Shown here piece after piece: positions 5,811-8,156 of a stretch of 8,156 bases of DNA (positions within the stretch are counted from its first letter, which is position 1; each line of letters starts with the position of its first letter). The position numbers and the translations under genes were made by a program. Under the pieces are notes generated by a model. It made no database searches. It saw only the letters and a program-made list of their open reading frames with translations, and was not told the DNA's origin. Origin of the DNA: Chloroflexota bacterium (GTDB lineage: Bacteria; Chloroflexota; Anaerolineae; Anaerolineales; UBA4823); the NCBI GenBank assembly GCA_030669775.1, contig DAOVCZ010000072.1, positions 1 through 8,156 of the forward strand, read 5' to 3'.

Positions 5811-7880
5811 ATGGCTCGCCAACATCCAATCGAACGGTATAGGAATATCGGCATCATTGCCCATATCGACGCTGGTAAGACAACAACTACCGAGCGTATC
5901 TTGTACTATACCGGCAAAACCCACCGCATTGGTTCCGTGGATGATGGAACAACGGTCACAGATTGGATGGAACAGGAACGAGAACGGGGAATTACGATAG
6001 TTTCTGCAGCCGTCTCTGCAGTTTGGAATGATTACCAAATCAATATCATTGACACGCCCGGGCACATCGATTTCACTGCTGAAGTCCAGAGGTCTTTACG
6101 TGTTTTAGACGGTGGAATTGTCATATTCGACGCGGTTCAAGGGGTTGAACCTCAGAGTGAGACTGTTTGGCGGCAAGCAGATCGTTATAATGTGCCCCGA
6201 ATTTGTTTTGTGAATAAGATGGATCGGCTTGGATCATCATATGAAAGAACTATCGGTATGGTGCGTGAAAGACTTGGGGCAAATCCGATTGCCGTCCAGG
6301 TGCCCATTGGCTCGGAAGCTGAATTCCAAGGTGTCGTAGATTTATTCTCAGAGAAAGCTATTTATTGGGATGATGGTTTGGGAGAAGAACCCCGTGAAGC
6401 TGAAATCCCGCCAGATCTGATCCCAGTAGTTTCGGAAATGCGCGAGCGCATGGTTGAACAGATCGCTGAACACGATGACGATTTGACATTGAAATATTTG
6501 GAAGGCGAAGACATTAAAGTTGAGGAGCTCAAATCAGCATTAAGAAAAGCGGTCATTGCGAATGTTGCGACCCCAGTTTATTGTGGCAGCTCTTTACGGA
6601 ATAAAGGCGTTCAACCCTTGCTGGATGCAATTATTGAGTATCTCCCATCACCTACTGAAGTCCCATCGGTGCGAGGATTTATTCCAGGTAAAGATAAGGA
6701 AATTGAGCGTCCTCCAGAAGATGATGCTCCGTTGAGCGCTTTAGTATTCAAAATCGTAACTGACCCTTATGTGGGACGTCTGGCATATCTGCGGGTATAT
6801 TCAGGAAAAATCACTCAAGGTACGATGGTATATAACTCGACCAAAGGGAAGAAAGAACGCATTGGACGCCTTCTGCGGATGTATGCCGACCGTCGGGAAG
6901 ATGTGAATGAAGTACTTGCTGGTGATATCGGCGCCACACTGGGACTTAAGAACTCATTTACTGGAGAAACCTTGTGTGTCGCTTCAAGTCCAATCTTGCT
7001 GGAGGCGATATCTTTCCCCAAACCGGTGATCTCTGTAGCGATTGAACCAAAGACAACAGCTGACCAGGATAAGATGGGGGATGCTTTACGAAAACTCGCC
7101 GAAGAAGATCCTACTTTTCATGTCCGTACTGACCAGGATACAGGTCAAACGATCATTTCCGGTATGGGAGAACTGCACTTAGAAGTTCTCGTTGACCGTA
7201 TGCTGAGAGAATTCAAAGTTCAAGCCCGCGTTGGGCGTCCTCAAGTCGCTTACCGTGAATCGATCACCAGACCAGTGGAAAGAGCGGAATACCGTTATGT
7301 CAAGCAGACTGGCGGACGTGGTCAATATGGTCATGTAATCCTCGAGATTGAACCTGGGGAGGTTGGATCAGGGATTGAGTTTGAAAATGACATCGTAGGT
7401 GGTGTGATCCCAAAAGAATATTTCAATGCCATCCGGAAAGGAATATTTGAATCTGCTGAGGCTGGAGTATTAGCCGGGTATCCTGTAGTAGATGTTAAAG
7501 TAAGGCTTTATGATGGTTCATTTCATGAGGTTGATTCCAGCGAGATTGCATTTAAAATGGCTGCCTCTTTGGCATTCAAGGAAGGTATCCAAAGAGCGAA
7601 GCCGGTATTATTAGAGCCAATTATGAAAGTTGAACTTGTGCTCCCAGAGGATTATTTGGGGGACACAATCGGGCAATTGAATGCCCGCCGGGGTGAGATA
7701 TTGGGGACCGAATTGCGATCTGGAAATTCCCAAGCTGTGAAAGCCATGGTCCCTTTAGCTGAGATGTTTGGATATGCGACAGACCTGAGATCAGCAACTC
7801 AAGGCAGAGGCGCATTTACCATGGAATTCGATCATTACGCTCAAGTGTCTGAGAGCGTAGCAAAATTGGTTATAGCATAG
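5811..7880 (+). CDS. fusA: translation elongation factor G
   Basis: EF-G is the GTPase that drives translocation of tRNAs and mRNA after peptide bond formation and, with RRF, ribosome recycling. The 689-residue product is complete. G1 AHIDAGKT (17-24), G2 RGITI with T62, G3 DTPGH (81-85, catalytic H85), G4 NKMD (135-138), and the G5-region CGSSLRNKGVQ are all intact. Domain III has GMGELHLEVLVDRM. Domain IV has TGGRGQYGHV (500-509) and the tip loop DGSFHEVDSSE (568-578), whose H572 corresponds to the decoding-site histidine of E. coli EF-G (about H583). Domain V ends GYATDLRSATQGRGAFTMEFDHY. The features fit canonical EF-G rather than TetM-type protection proteins. The only upstream purine run, GGGAG (5793-5797), lies 13 nt from the ATG, so initiation probably depends on coupling to rpsG. 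tuf starts 36 nt downstream. Confidence 0.98.
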   Translation: MARQHPIERYRNIGIIAHIDAGKTTTTERILYYTGKTHRIGSVDDGTTVTDWMEQERERGITIVSAAVSAVWNDYQINIIDTPGHIDFTAEVQRSLRVLDGGIVIFDAVQGVEPQSETVWRQADRYNVPRICFVNKMDRLGSSYERTIGMVRERLGANPIAVQVPIGSEAEFQGVVDLFSEKAIYWDDGLGEEPREAEIPPDLIPVVSEMRERMVEQIAEHDDDLTLKYLEGEDIKVEELKSALRKAVIANVATPVYCGSSLRNKGVQPLLDAIIEYLPSPTEVPSVRGFIPGKDKEIERPPEDDAPLSALVFKIVTDPYVGRLAYLRVYSGKITQGTMVYNSTKGKKERIGRLLRMYADRREDVNEVLAGDIGATLGLKNSFTGETLCVASSPILLEAISFPKPVISVAIEPKTTADQDKMGDALRKLAEEDPTFHVRTDQDTGQTIISGMGELHLEVLVDRMLREFKVQARVGRPQVAYRESITRPVERAEYRYVKQTGGRGQYGHVILEIEPGEVGSGIEFENDIVGGVIPKEYFNAIRKGIFESAEAGVLAGYPVVDVKVRLYDGSFHEVDSSEIAFKMAASLAFKEGIQRAKPVLLEPIMKVELVLPEDYLGDTIGQLNARRGEILGTELRSGNSQAVKAMVPLAEMFGYATDLRSATQGRGAFTMEFDHYAQVSESVAKLVIA

Positions 7881-7916
7881 AGAATATCACTTTGAATTAT
7901 TCGCAGGAGAGAATTT

Positions 7917-8156
7917 ATGGCCAAGAAGAAATTTGAGCGGACTAAGCCGCAAATGATTGTAGGCACCATGGGGCATATCGACCATGGAAAAACGACGCTG
8001 ACGGCGGCGATCACCAAGTACTGTGCCTTCACAGGAAAAGCCGATTACCGGCCGTTCGAATCGATCGACAATGCGCCGGAAGAGAAAGAGCGCGGCATCA
8101 CGATCAATATTGCTCACGTGGAGTATGAGACTGAGAACCGTCACTATGCCCACGTA
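7917..8156 (+). CDS. tuf: translation elongation factor Tu, N-terminal part (runs off the window edge)
   Basis: EF-Tu delivers aminoacyl-tRNA to the ribosome as a GTP complex. Eighty codons are present. MAKKKFERTKP opens the protein. G1 GHIDHGKT is at 19-26, and the switch I region IDNAPEEKERGITI with T62 is at 50-63. The window ends at RHYAHV, just before the DCPGH motif. A good AGGAG site (7905-7909) lies 7 nt before the ATG, and the gene follows fusA by 36 nt, the classic str operon end. GC by hand count is about 52% in this piece against about 47% in the first 240 nt of fusA, probably reflecting codon choice for very high expression. The rest of the GTPase domain and domains 2-3 cannot be checked. 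Confidence 0.97.
   Translation, partial: MAKKKFERTKPQMIVGTMGHIDHGKTTLTAAITKYCAFTGKADYRPFESIDNAPEEKERGITINIAHVEYETENRHYAHV

Noticed and set aside
7887..8153. Minus-strand ORF of 88 codons opposite tuf
   Set aside because: The opposite strand reads as EF-Tu with intact G1 and switch I motifs; this is antisense shadow.

Overview
This window is an ordinary bacterial housekeeping region. It carries the 5' end of era on the minus strand, then on the plus strand rpoB, rpsL, rpsG, fusA and the 5' end of tuf. Every coding sequence is recognisable from family motifs. I found no transposase, CRISPR array, tRNA, rRNA, toxin-antitoxin or defence gene, and no new multigene system. What deserves attention is the gene order, the promoter regions and some features of RpoB.

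Organism: the proteins are clearly bacterial. Three features suggest a Chloroflexota (Anaerolineae-like) bacterium: an S12 with a roughly 15-residue insertion before the PQKRGVC motif, an RpoB of about 1301 residues with two lineage-specific insertions and no flap insertion of the E. coli type, and EF-G/EF-Tu of that general kind. This placement is inferred from remembered family patterns, not from a search. Hand counts on two stretches give about 47% GC at the start of fusA and about 52% at the start of tuf.

Layout: positions 1-167 (minus) encode the first 55 residues of the GTPase Era. Positions 168-696 form a divergent intergenic region. It has a possible weak era promoter, two short palindromes, a T11 run, a 27-bp-period direct repeat resembling a transposon end, a tract of 11-bp tandem repeats, and a near-consensus extended -10 promoter followed by a leader of about 156 nt. 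rpoB occupies 697-4602, starting at an ATG with an AGGAG site. rpoC, which normally follows rpoB, is absent. Instead a second near-consensus promoter (4628-4656) and a structured leader of about 170 nt precede rpsL (4834-5253, GTG start), followed by rpsG (5325-5801), fusA (5811-7880) and tuf (7917 to the window edge).

How the genes work together: rpoB encodes the beta subunit of RNA polymerase. rpsL-rpsG-fusA-tuf is the classic str operon: 30S proteins S12 and S7 plus elongation factors G and Tu. Era acts in 30S assembly. The promoter in front of rpsL suggests that rpoB and the str genes are separately controlled here, although no terminator is visible between them and read-through is possible.
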